Positions 11,727 to 21,800 of a stretch of 64,000 nt of DNA are shown in pieces. Both the position numbers and the translations under genes were made by a program. Origin of the DNA: Blasia pusilla (Eukaryota; Marchantiophyta; Marchantiopsida; Blasiales); NCBI GenBank assembly GCA_050084515.1, contig CM114274.1, positions 36,456,001-36,520,000 on the forward strand, in the 5' to 3' direction. The first letter of the stretch is position 1. Every line of letters begins with the position of its first letter. The notes under the pieces are model-generated. The model did no database searches. It was not told the DNA's origin and saw only the letters and a program-made list of their open reading frames with translations.

Positions 11727-12148
11727 ACTTCCCCTTCCATCTAATCCTCAACGATTACATGATATGCTTCGAGTTGCAGGAGCAGAAGGGGTAGATGTGG
11801 TGATCTGCTTAACCTACTTAATTGGGTGCGTGTATTGGAGGGTCTTTCATGAGGACGAATACATATGAGGGCCCATATTCTATTGAAAGATGTCATGATC
11901 CCGTTGAGGAAGTACCTGCTTCTGCAAATACTATTAGAATTAATGACTTTAATGTTAACGGTAATATAAGGTATAATATTTTTACATTATTTTCTATTGT
12001 AAATCAATTTTTTAATTATTTTGGAAAATATTATATATATATATATATAAGTACCTGCTTCTGCAACTACTATTAAAATTAATGACTTTAATGTTAACGG
12101 TAATATAAGGTATAATATTTTTACATTATTTTATATTATAAATCATTG
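11727..12148 (+). pseudogene. Fragment of a second Helitron RepHel gene
   Basis: After a splice-acceptor-like TCTAACAG the frame reads LPLPSNPQRLHDMLRVAG, matching the N-terminal SNPQRLHEILQIA of the minus-strand Helitron at about 9930-9975. The fragment is in the opposite orientation. It soon loses similarity and passes into a tandemly duplicated tail. Confidence 0.6.
11911..12148. repeat. 139-bp tandem duplication
   Basis: AGTACCTGCTTCTGCAA begins at 11911 and again at 12050. The copies share ATGACTTTAATGTTAACGG and differ at a few bases; the second is cut short near 12148. Confidence 0.85.
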
Positions 12149-13140
12149 AGATTACGAGTAGCCTTTGCACTACTTACAAACTTATCTATGTCATTTTTCC
12201 ACATATATTTTGACTATGCTTATGATACTGTGAGACATATATAACCAATGGAAAAACTCACCATATAATATGAGATACTTGAATTGAATAATTGTATGAC
12301 TCAACTAGTCATTAATTATAAAATGTGGGATTGACAAAACCTTAGTTATACAAATGATTGAGTCGTATTGCAAATTTACTAAATCATCCAATTCATATGC
12401 TCATTATATATCTACAAATCAATAACGACATCACTCAATGATTATTACTCATAATATGTCATCCAGTAATATTATGAAATCAAATGACTTATGTCAATAT
12501 AATTCTCACTACTTATATAATTATAATAATGATTATTTGAGTTAAGTATGATAAATGATTCAGCCGTTATTGTAAGGAAATGAATGCGATATTGACATTT
12601 GGCAGCGTACAATTGGTTCAATTAAACATATCCAATGTTGATATGGAAAGTGGTTTTTTATAACTAACTCATTTTATTCACGTGTCAAAAAATAAACAAA
12701 AAATCTATCAACATATGGGAATCTTGGTTTATAATTTTTTTCCATGTTATTATGATACATTGAATAGCGGTGTGACACTTGTTAAGAATGATTAAGTCGT
12801 ATATCACTAGAAGGAAAAGAAATCTTTATGAACATATTATATTATTCATACGAGTTACATCATACATCACATCACTTATATTGATTGATGATTCCATAGG
12901 TAATAAACCATAAGTCATGTTTGCGTCTTACCACGGCTAATAACTTCAAAAATTTCTTCTTATATTGTTGATGTGACAAGTGTCCCATGTCAATCAAATA
13001 AGATATCGTTCAAAAAATAGAAGGTCGTGGAGGATGTGGAATAAAATCTCGATCACATATATAAGGTCGTGGACAATTCCCCAAAATTTCAAATTGGTTT
13101 TAACTTTTTCTCGGAAGAGGACATTCAAGACTACTACTTC
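12149..13140. other. AT-rich DNA, possibly DNA-transposon subterminal
   Basis: The region is dense in short ATGA/GTCAT-type motifs on both strands, like the subterminal repeats of CACTA elements, and has CACTA-like pentamers at 12168 and 12805. No matched inverted end was found. No gene is seen. Confidence 0.3.
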
Positions 13141-13224
13141 CATAGCGGCTTCGCTTCTTTGGGATAAATAATTACCAAAAAAGTAACCCCCCCCTCACAT
13201 TATAATATAGATGAATACGTTAAA

Positions 13225-13530
13225 ATTTGGAAATAATTTACATGAATCAATATTGCATTTGCTACTATTTTTCAACTTATCTAAAATTTTTAAGTAGCAA
13301 TAGAAATAACAACCATAATACTTGAAATCATACTTCAAGATATACTGTATTGAAAAAATAATATATCAAACTCAAAATCTAACCACAAAAGATTTGGATT
13401 ATCCTTGTTGTTGAAAGGTGTGAGACCTATAGTATTCATTTGTCACATAATCTCCTATATTATAGCATTGTTAAGAAATCTCCTATATTATAGCCACTTA
13501 ACTTAGGCTTGGTCTCATTTCCTCTATAGT
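13225..13530. repeat. Dispersed repeat X, copy 1
   Basis: Blocks such as TTGCATTTG...TTTTCAACTT, TACTTGAAATCATACTTCAAG, GAAAGGTGTGAGAC and ACTTAGGCTTGGTCTCATTTCC recur in the same order at 16545-17360. Both copies lie next to a copy of the LTR-like repeat. Its class is unknown. Confidence 0.55.
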
Positions 13531-13574
13531 TTATAGTGTAGACCAAATTCATGAATATATGTGAACATCTTATA

Positions 13575-13593
13575 GATACTCTCTCTCTCTCTC
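13575..13593. repeat. (CT)n microsatellite
   Basis: About nine CT units. Confidence 0.9.
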
Positions 13594-13599
13594 TTTGAT

Positions 13600-15078
13600 C
13601 TATGATCATAAAGTTCTGAATTTTTTTCTAGCGATGAAGAAACTTGATCATAAATTTCCCAAAAATTATCTATACTCGTTAATCTATAACTTCTCAATAA
13701 TAGATTATGGCCAATATTTTCTTCCAAGAGGGATAAATACACTTTCATTGGAGAAGCAACAAAATCCAAATCCATGTATTACCTAAAGAATGATATAGGT
13801 ATGTTGGATTCTCAACATCCACTTCTCTGAGCATCATTAATCTGATTGGCAAAAAAAATCTATCAATAGAAATGAAGAAAAATATGTTAAAAACCCTAGT
13901 TTCTTGAGTAGTGAAATAGTACGGAGCCGCAGCCGTAGCGTATTCTCGTATGTCGAGTTATCTCTATGTTCAGGTTCCATTAAAGCTCTTCTACGAGCGC
14001 ATGGACGGACTAGACCACTTTGTATCTCCAAGTATTACAACGATTTGAGTGATTTCGTCACTTTCTGTTTCCTCACAAGCTAACACTTTTCAGTCAGTCA
14101 ACTCCATATTTATCAAACTCTCAAACTCTTAAAGAATATATCATGGCTAAGTTACTCTCTTAAGGACCCTATCCCATGGGCCAGCGTTACTCACCGTCGT
14201 TGACGGTTAGACCAGATGACACTTATCCTACGGTTGAGATACTATCAAATTTTTTTATTTATGTCTGAGTGGTGGATTTTTCACAGAAACCCCAAATTTC
14301 TTGCGCCCGAAATATTTGGGCGCAAGAAAGGAACGTCGTCCTTGCGCCCTTCCCAACCGGTAAGAAATTTGAAAAAAACCCGTTGTTCTCACTTTTAGTT
14401 ACGGATATCGGCAGGTAGACTAACATGTAGAATTGCTTGAAATCGATTGAGAATCGTCAACGAACCAGTGGTTCTTGCCGGAGAGCCGCTTCTTGAGGTC
14501 ACGCGTGACATGCGATCCCAAGAAAGGGTCCATAGGATAAGGTTCTAAAAGGGACAATCCACTCTCATTGGAAAAGCAAGCAAGCCAATACCATCCATTC
14601 AAATGTGGTAAGAGAAATAAAATTCAAAGTCCTTATCTTTTATATACTCATGAGGGATCTAGAAGATTACAAAATGAGGCCAATTCATCTTGTGCCATAT
14701 GACTTCCTCTCAAGGCTTAGCCAATCTCCTTTCGACACAAGTAGATTATCTCTTATTTCTTCCTAAAATATCATCATAAAATCCATCTCATATTTTCGCA
14801 ACTACCCAAACTATCCTAACCTCGACTGCTTCATCAACCATGATTAATTTAACTTTATTGTCATTAGTAGATTATCCCACTACTTTACTTTGTTTCTCGT
14901 GTCTTATTTATGACCTTTTTTCTTAGAATTGAGCTTGCACAAATGAGGTACGATTAAGAGGTTTAAACATGAAAATTAAATTTTCCAAACTAATCACTCG
15001 ATACTTATTAAAACTCTTTCTAATAATAATAAGAGTGAAATATACACATAGGATCATTCTACTACGTCAAAGCGTCCC
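13600..15078 (-). mobile_element. Reverse LTR-family relic, interrupted
   Basis: On the minus strand this starts TGACGTAGTAGAATGA near 15078 and follows the LTR-like repeat down to about 14555. It resumes from about 13835 to 13600 (blocks around GGCCATAATCTATTATTGAG). The roughly 720 bp between is unrelated DNA. The 84-codon frame at 13524-13775 is the same reading frame as in the other copies, here with FWEIY intact where the copy near 20390 has a stop. Confidence 0.6.
14297..14329. repeat. Perfect 12-bp inverted repeat
   Basis: TTTCTTGCGCCC (14297-14308) and its exact complement (14318-14329) flank a 9-nt AT-rich loop. The core CTTGCGCCC occurs a third time at about 14340. It lies in the unrelated insert that interrupts the reverse LTR relic and may be an end or hairpin of that insert. 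Confidence 0.75.
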
Positions 15079-15528
15079 TCGAAAGACTTATCAAGTTTTT
15101 TGGAAGAACAATAGCCTAGATTCAATTTATTTCATAACGTTGTTAAAAGAATAATAGGGTCTTTGAAGTAATCGCCCTTCCATGATAGATGTTGAGATAA
15201 GATATGGTTTATACTCATTAAAAACAAATAATACTGATTTTTGCATAATATTTATTCGGTTGTCATATCTATATTTACTTAAAACTTAATTTTACATAAA
15301 TTATCCTTCTTAGCTAGGAAATTCCTAATTCAATTTTGTGAACAAAATTAGAGGGAAGCATGTAGTCTTGTTTTCTTTTTAAATGGTTTTCCTTCAGTTG
15401 GTTCGAACTTCTGGTTTGGGTTTTGGTTTTTTGGAAAAGCTTCGAAAGACAAGGTTTGAGCCGCCACTCGAAGGAGCTTGCGTAGGCAAGTTGATGATCG
15501 AGAAAATGCAGGTAGGTTGTGTAGGTAC

Positions 15529-16500
15529 CACTAGAAGAAAAATATATTTGTATGACTACATTATATTACTCAAAAGAGTCATACTATACATGACTATACT
15601 ATACTATACATGATATATACTATGATGACTAATGATTGCATGAGTCATATGAGACAAGTCATTTTTGTCTCATGACTAAGGATCGCTAGAGTCATTATGT
15701 GCATGCCTTTATTTATTTCAATGACTAGAATCATGGGATTAAGCCTATAATTAGTCCACATCTTTTGATGCACACGTGGATATATCTTGTAATATACGTC
15801 ATATTAGTGACGTGGACACTAAGCTATTTTTTTTATGTGAGTCATGTTTGATATATAAGGAATCACTTGCTTAAGCTATGGGCCTAGTAATAGGATGAGA
15901 ATTTTTTTTTCGGACTAATTATGATGGAGTCATAAGTGGTATTCCATGAGTCACAAAGTAATCATTATTTTTAGATGGCAAGTCATGATAGATGATGACT
16001 AGTCATGCCGAGGCATTTTTTGAAAAATAGAGTCATCATATTATATTTAATAAGTGATAGCCAAGTCATCATGTGAGTGATGTAACTCTTAATTGAGTGC
16101 TTATTATTTTGTCCAATGACAGGGGCACTCATATAATGTGAGTCATGTAAAAGCTTAATGATTGTATGTTCTTATGTCTAATGATTATCACAGTCGTGTA
16201 ATACGAGAAATGTAACTTATCAATGATTTCCTATTATATGTCTAAAGACTATTGTAGTCATCTAATGTGAGTCATATAACTCCTTAATGATTGATTGTTC
16301 TTACATCTAAGGACTATAGCAGTAATATTATGTGAGTCGTATAACTCTTGAATGACTACCAATTATTATGTCCAATGATTGTGGTAGTCATATATATACA
16401 TTTTTTAGTCATTAATTCTCTTCATGGAGTCATGAAGAGAGTTCTTGAAACTCCCTTTATAATGGAACTATTGCTGAAGTTTTAAGACTTAACTAATTTG
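15529..16500 (+). mobile_element. CACTA-like transposon end
   Basis: The sequence CACTAGAAGAAAAA at 15529 differs by one base from the plant En/Spm-type terminus CACTACAAGAAAA. It is followed for about 900 bp by dense AGTCAT/ATGACT motifs, as in CACTA subterminal regions. No partner end was found to the right; the retroelement at 17721 may have displaced it. Confidence 0.5.
16073..16395. repeat. Five-unit 65-bp tandem repeat
   Basis: Five diverged units of 64-65 bp start at 16073, 16138, 16203, 16267 and 16332. They share GTGAGTCATRTAACTCTTAATGA-like starts and an AATGAYTRT...AGTCAT end. They fit subterminal repeats of the CACTA-like element. Confidence 0.8.
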
Positions 16501-16544
16501 AAATCTTTTAGCATCTTGTGAACGTAAGTCATTATAGAATTTGC

Positions 16545-17360
16545 CATATTAATTTATGTGATAAGATATAACTCACAATTCATATTGCATGTATACACTA
16601 ATTTTCAACTTGAAGTATAAAGTACTAAAGAATCAATAGAAAGGATACACATAAAACTTGAAATCCTATTTCAAGTAACCATATTTTATAAAAGTAATGT
16701 ATTTAATCGCAAAATTTGATCACAAAGTATCTGATTTCATCTTATATTTTTCTGAAAGGTGAGACTTAAAGTGCTTGATCTATCAAAGCATCTATTTTGT
16801 TTCATAATTTATAAGAATGTGAAGCAAACAATGAAAAGCATTAATCTACCATTTTCTTCAAGTTTTCTTTAGGCCAAAGCACATTTGTTCCTATTATATC
16901 ATCTAATACTCGTTGAGGTGGATTGTCCCCTTCATTGGTTTTCCATAACTTGTATCTTGATTTTAACCCTATCTAGGATGTCTTTGTCATGACACTTCTC
17001 ACAACTAAACATCCATGTTATCACTCCATGAGCAAGAATATGATGAGGATTTCTAGGTTGCGTGAAGGAGATGTCATCGCATTTCTGCAATTGCATTATC
17101 AAAGAATGATCAATATAACACTTGAGTCAATAACACATATTTAATAATGTAAATGAATCCAATCATTCAAGTTTCTAACTCAAATTCTAACTTGAACTTG
17201 GAATTATACATGCACGTCTCTTAATCTTTCATGTGAAAAATACATGTAGGTTATAAACATCATTAATATTTGGAATCGACAAGAGTAGTCGTTATTACCT
17301 TATTCTTCTACCTTCTCCCACTTGACTTAGGCTTGTCGTCATTTCCTTCACTCCCAATAT
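16545..17360. repeat. Dispersed repeat X, copy 2
   Basis: A longer copy of the sequence at 13225-13530, ending in the shared ACTTAGGCTTG...CATTTCC block. No coding sequence is recognised; 17361-17720 likewise holds no recognised gene. Confidence 0.5.
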
Positions 17361-18420
17361 CATAATGCACCTTGGATTTAAACTTCTTTTCTATTGGAGA
17401 TGTTTTCACAAGAAAACTATCTTTGAGATTCTTTTCTTATAGAATCTCTTAAGCCGTTTTCTTCGATTGTGCCCCTATACACACAAAAATTCCAAATATA
17501 ATTGTACATCACATAAATCTCTTTCTTCAACCATCCCATTCCCTATGCACCATTTTGGCTATGGTCTTAAAGTTCACAACTCTGTTCACAATCATGAAGA
17601 AATTGCTCACCTCACATAAAAGATATTTTCCATAACGACTAGATTACAATTGGAAAAACCAAAAACAAGCATCCATAAACAATAACTTTAAACTTATCAA
17701 TTATTTGGAAGAGAGCACGTTGTCATATAGTAAAATCAACAAATATGTAAATTCCTTCGTCATTAAGTGTTAGATAGAGTTTCATTAGTATTAAATAAAT
17801 TGGCTTAGAAAAAGGAAATTCTTATGTTTAAACCTCTTTATGGTGCCTCTTTTATGCGGGCCCAACTTTAGAAAAGGAGGTAATAAATAAAAGATGACTT
17901 TATAAAAGTAAAGTAGTTGCTTTAATGAAAAGCAAAAGTAGTCTTGGTTGGTGGCTAGGTTAGTTGGGGTAATTTGGAAAATATCAAGTGGGTAAAAGAG
18001 GATATTTTGGAAGAATGTCGTATAGTAAAATCAACTAGTATGTAAATTCCTTCGTCATTAAGTGTTAGATAGAGTTTCATTAGTATTAAATAAATTGGCT
18101 TAGAAAAAGGAAATTCTTATGTTTAAACCTCTTTATGGTGCCTCTTTTATGCGGGCCCAACTTTAGAAAAGGAGGTAATAAATAAAGATGACTTTATAAA
18201 AGTAAAGTAGTTGCTTTAATGAAAAGCAAAAGTAGTCTTGGTTGGTGGCTAGGTTAGTTGGGGTAATTTGGAAAATATCAAGTGGATAAAAGAGGATATT
18301 TTGGAAGAGATAAGAGAAAATCTACTTGTGTCAAAATGTGATTGGCTAAGCCTTGAGAGGAAGCCATGTGGCACAAGATAAGATAAGCTCTATTTCGTAC
18401 TCTTGTGGATCCCTTGTGAG

Positions 18421-18428
18421 TATATAAA
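18421..18428 (+). promoter_or_regulatory. TATA box of the LTR-like repeat
   Basis: TATATAAA in the context GTGAGTATATAAAGAGGAGG. It is identical at 29658-29665 and weakened to ATAGATAAA in the older copy at about 11172. Confidence 0.6.
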
Positions 18429-18766
18429 GAGGAGGGACCTTCAAGGGTTCATCACCTTCTATTCCACATCTTGAGTCTCTCGTGTCTCTCTTAAGTGTAT
18501 GGATTTGGGATTGCTTGCTCTTCCAATGAGAGTGGATCACCCCTCTTGGGAGAGTAACTTGACCATGGTCTATTCTTTGAGAGGTTTCTAGAGTGTGGTG
18601 TGTGTGTGTGTGGGGATGAGAGGTTTGTCACCTTAGAGGAGTTTAGTCATACTAAAATAGCGGATGTTTTGGCTTGTTACTTTCCCAATGAGAGTGGATT
18701 ACCCCTCTTGGGAGAATAACTCCGCCAAAATCTATTCTTGAGGAGAGTAGAGAATGTCTGTCAACC

Positions 18767-19096
18767 ATGGATAGGGGTGGAGCACGAGCTGTGCCCGAAT
18801 TTCCTTTCCTCAATCCTTACCATGTCAAGGTACTCTTTGTAGATAGGCACTGGTTCACTCGCTATTTAGTTTATCACTTTGGGAAGGCGTTCATGAACCA
18901 GGTCATGCAATCTCCAACTCCGGTGATTCTTCCTATCGTCACATATGGAAGGACATGGGATTGTACTTTGTATGTCCTTATATAGCGATCCATGGATGTC
19001 AATAGGCTTGCTCAAGTAGGGTTTAACACTAGTTGTGCTATCTTCCTTGTGTACAAGCGTAAAATAGTTTCTGAGGATTTTATAGTTAGAATTTGA
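18767..19096 (+). pseudogene. Unrecognised conserved reading frame, copy 1
   Basis: From ATG at 18767 the frame reads MDRGGARAVPEFPFLNPYHV, then KVLFVDRHWFTRYLVYHFGK, a TAG at 18983, and continues after it with MDVNRLAQVGFNTSC...FLVYK. The same frame is on the minus strand at 20292-20110 and (across a nested element) 19746-19640. Over 71 aligned codons of the two divergent copies I counted 28 silent, 13 replacement and 1 nonsense difference, plus one 6-nt in-frame gap. That pattern implies the ancestor encoded a protein. I do not recognise the family. An upstream repeated peptide containing FPMRVDYP may be the N-terminal part. Copy 1 differs from copy 2 near 19070, which shifts the end. Confidence 0.55.
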
Positions 19097-19307
19097 GGGG
19101 TCCGATGTTACGAAGAAGTGACCGCCTCGGCACTTCCATTTGTGATACCTGTCGTGAGAGAATGGAGAGTGTACATCATAATTTTGTATTGAAAAAGGAG
19201 AACTTATTAGAGAGTTCACCTTGCATCGACCGCAGCTAGAAGGCCCGCCCTTGCTCGAAAAAAGGCTCTCGACACGACAACGTAGAAGAAAACATACCCT
19301 TACGATT

Positions 19308-19351
19308 GGAGGTCACCTCTTTAACCAACTTGAGAGTGAGAGGTGACCTCC
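19308..19351. repeat. Perfect 13-bp hairpin, copy 1
   Basis: GGAGGTCACCTCT (19308-19320) and its exact complement (19339-19351) flank an 18-nt loop. It is repeated at 30553-30596. It may be a 3' processing structure or the end of a nested element. Confidence 0.85.
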
Positions 19352-19750
19352 ATATTTTTTACTTTCTTATACAAAAATATTGAAGAGTATCATAATTTGT
19401 AAGAAAATAATTGAGGAAAAATTCAAAGCGTATCAAGGTCAAAATAAATTGGTAATTACAATAGAATCAACAAACTAAAATATTTTTATTTGTGGCCTTT
19501 TCAATGTGGTGTGGCCTCTCCATTACTTGAGTAACCATTCAATGTTTATTTATATGTAGGCATAGTGCTCCTCGTTCTTGCATGTCCCATCCAATCATCA
19601 TGAAATCACTTCAAATTATCAAACTTTCTACTATTTGGTATCAAATTTGAAATTTCTAACTATGAAGTCTCTATAAACTACTTTATACACAAGAAAAATA
19701 ACACAACTAGTATTGAACCCTACTCAAGAAGGCCTACTTACATCCATGGG

Positions 19751-20064
19751 TTTAAGATTGCATGTGGACAAAGTCCGTGTCCGTGGATTTATATCCGTCC
19801 TATGGAAGGACTTGTCCATATGGGCCCCACCTTTCCCTTCGTTATGCTTCCCCTTACTTGCCTTCGTGTTCCATACTCCCCCATTTCTTCCTCCCTCCAC
19901 CTCCACTCCCTCCTCCCTCATTGCTGCACTCATCCTTGCCTTGCCTTCCATCATGGACTATAAGTGTGAGTCCCTCCTCTTAGAACCCATGTCCGTGGAC
20001 ATTTCCGGACTTGGCCATCCATCTCCGTCCTAAGGAAGGACTTGTCCATTTTTGTGCAACCATG
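19751..20064. mobile_element. hAT-like MITE, copy A
   Basis: The inverted ends share TTGCA..TGGACAARGTCC: left TTGCATGTGGACAAAGTCC at 19758, right end (reverse complement) TTGCACAAAAATGGACAAGTCC from 20059. The element splits the inverted LTR-family reading frame, and the flanks rejoin against the uninterrupted forward copies, which shows insertion. It has no coding capacity. It is duplicated at about 30995-31307. Confidence 0.65.
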
Positions 20065-20109
20065 TATAGGTGGCTTAATAAGAACATACAAAGAACAATC
20101 CCAAGATCT

Positions 20110-20292
20110 TTAGTGTATGAGAATGGAAAGTATAACCAAAGTTAGAAATTGCATAACTTGATTCATGAATGCCTCTCCAAAATGATAGACTAGATAATGA
20201 GTAAACCAATATCTATCTATGAAGAGGACTTTTAAGTGGTTTGGATTAAAGAAAGGGAAGTCGGATACCATTTGCGCTTCATCGCTATCCAT
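20110..20292 (-). pseudogene. Unrecognised conserved reading frame, inverted copy
   Basis: This is the minus-strand homologue of the frame at 18767. It reads MDSDEAQMVSDFPFFNP then KVLFIDRYWFTHYLVYHFGE. Over 38 codons from the Glu/Asp before FPF it differs from the forward copy by 16 silent and 8 replacement codons. A TAA ends it at 20110, but homology continues (WDC.LYVLI) to the edge of the nested hAT-like element and beyond. Its upstream part has TGA where another copy has Trp in FWEIY. Confidence 0.5.
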
Positions 20293-21177
20293 GATTGACA
20301 GATATCCTCTATCCTCCCCTCTTCCCCTATAGAAATATAGGTCATGAGTAGTCGCTCCACATATTTCCTCAAAATCACGAAAGATAAATTTCTCAAAATC
20401 TGTCTACATTCGTTAATATCTGACTCCTCAAGAATAGATTATGGTCGAGTTGTTCTCCTGAGAGGGATAATCCACTCTCATGGAAAGGTAACCACATCCA
20501 AATCCATCCATTATCTCAATAATGATAGAGGAACTCTTCTAAGATAACAAGTCTCTTCAAATAGTCATCTCCACTTATGTCACACTTTGAAACTCATGAA
20601 GAATAGACCATGGCCCATGGCCAATTCATTCTCCCAAGAGGGGTGATTCATTCTCATTACAAGAGCAAGCAAGCTCAATGCCATTCATTCAAAAAAGTGA
20701 CGAAACTCGAGAAAGAAAGTTCAAGATGATCAACCCTTGAAGGTCCCTCTTTTTTATTTACTGATAAGAAATCCAAAAAAGTACATAATAAGACCAATCT
20801 TATTTTGTGCCATATGACTTCCTCTGAAGGCTTAGCCAATCCCACTTTGACACGATTAGATTATTTTTATCTCTTTCTGAAATATCCTTATAAACCCACT
20901 TCATATCCTCCCAATTATCTCAACTACCTTAACTTTGACTTTTTCATCAACCAAGATTAATTTAACTTTATTTTCATTAATATATCAATCCACTACTTTA
21001 CTTTTATATTTTTCATGTCTTATTTATTACCTCTTTTCTTATAGTTGAGCCTGCATAAATGAGACATCATTAAGAGATTTAAACATGAAAATTTATTTTC
21101 CTAAGCTAATTACTTAATACTTATAAAAACTCTCTCTAACACTAATAAGAGTGAGATGTACATGTAAGATCATTTTA

Positions 21178-21800
21178 CTATATGACATAGTGTGCCCCAA
21201 CAATATAGAAACTATGTATGATAAAAACTACTATAGATACTTTAGCATGAAGAAATAAAGGCTTGCATGCTTCATTTAACATATAAGGTTTTGCAGTCGG
21301 GATGTCTATGGTTGTCTCATGGGAATCATCCCCAATTTCCCCTCCTCCACGACCAACCTCGTCCTCATAAAGTTGGTCATATTGGACAATCATCTGGTTG
21401 AGCATTTGGTTAATATTGATATCCATGTCTACACTAGGGTTTATATGTCGAATATATGTTGCTTCCCTCTCTTCAATACGCTCATCTTTTCTTCTAACTA
21501 CACACTCTATTATGATTTTCTGATGAAGTAAACTATCCATTTGGTCTTCAACTAGCCACTCCTCATTAGAAAAGTCTCTTTCTTCTATCCCTTTCTACAA
21601 TCGGCATAAGGAAAATCTTCTATTTCTTTGAAGGTGAAGATCTACTATATGTAACGTTATAGTTTTTTGCCCCTTGTACTCATTACAAGGGCATTTACTA
21701 CGTCTTTTACCATCTATTTGAGCCCTAGCAAGGTCTCTACATCATAACTTGGAATCATGTGCAACTACTCTATTTGGATGACCTAAAGATTTCATAATCT
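21178..21800 (-). pseudogene. Putative CACTA transposase N-terminal remnant
   Basis: Minus-strand translation gives KCPCNEYKG (about 21670-21693), resembling the cysteine motif of the transposase-associated domain in plant TNP2-type proteins. After one in-frame TAG comes a 120-codon frame with an acidic stretch and LNEACKPLFLHAKVS, which resembles the TNP2 start (usually ..PLY.GC..). The frame is cut at 21182 by the inverted LTR-family copy. The identification rests on short motifs. Confidence 0.35.

Larger units (their letters stand above)
3784..13211 (-). mobile_element. Large decayed autonomous-type Helitron
   Basis: The proposed 3' end is CTAG at 3784-3787, preceded by A as expected, with a GC-rich CGCG/CCGG hairpin-like stretch just inside (about 3797-3815). 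The proposed 5' end is TCTATATTATAATG read from 13211, followed by the host T at 13212. The same 5' sequence, including AAAGAAGCGAAGCC, recurs at 47420-47488, supporting a real family end. The remains of the Rep/helicase gene lie between (4000-9981, minus strand). The right third carries later insertions: an LTR relic at 10734-11609 and a plus-strand Helitron fragment at 11727-12148. Pairing these two ends is an inference; the gene content is seen directly. Confidence 0.5.
17721..19360 (+). repeat. Left LTR-like repeat
   Basis: The start at TGTCATATAG is shared with family copies at 10734, 28957 and (reversed) 21182. Its first 295 bp are tandemly duplicated (17721 and 18016). A TATA box, TATATAAA, is at 18421-18428, about 30 bp before the GGACCTTCAAGGG block kept in all copies. 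A (TG)n run is at about 18597-18612. The right limit is not resolved; it lies between the end of the shared reading frame near 19090 and the 13-bp hairpin at 19308-19351. Confidence 0.6.
19627..21182 (-). mobile_element. Inverted LTR-family copy with nested element
   Basis: On the minus strand it starts TGTCATATAGTAAAATG at 21182 and follows the family through GGACCTTCAAGGG, CCCTCTTGGGAGA and the conserved reading frame. It is interrupted at about 19751-20064 by a hAT-like element and then continues with the second half of the frame down to about 19627. It is clearly diverged from the forward copies, so it is an independent, older insertion. It sits inside a DNA-transposon remnant (21183-21800). 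Confidence 0.65.

Noticed and set aside
12168-12820. CACTA pentamers at 12168 and 12805 as transposon ends
   Set aside because: The bases after the pentamer do not match each other or the canonical terminus well, and no inverted partner exists.
19637-19644. TGGTATCA as a tRNA-Met primer-binding site
   Set aside because: The match stops after 8 bases, and the position lies inside the inverted copy of the conserved reading frame, not at an LTR edge.
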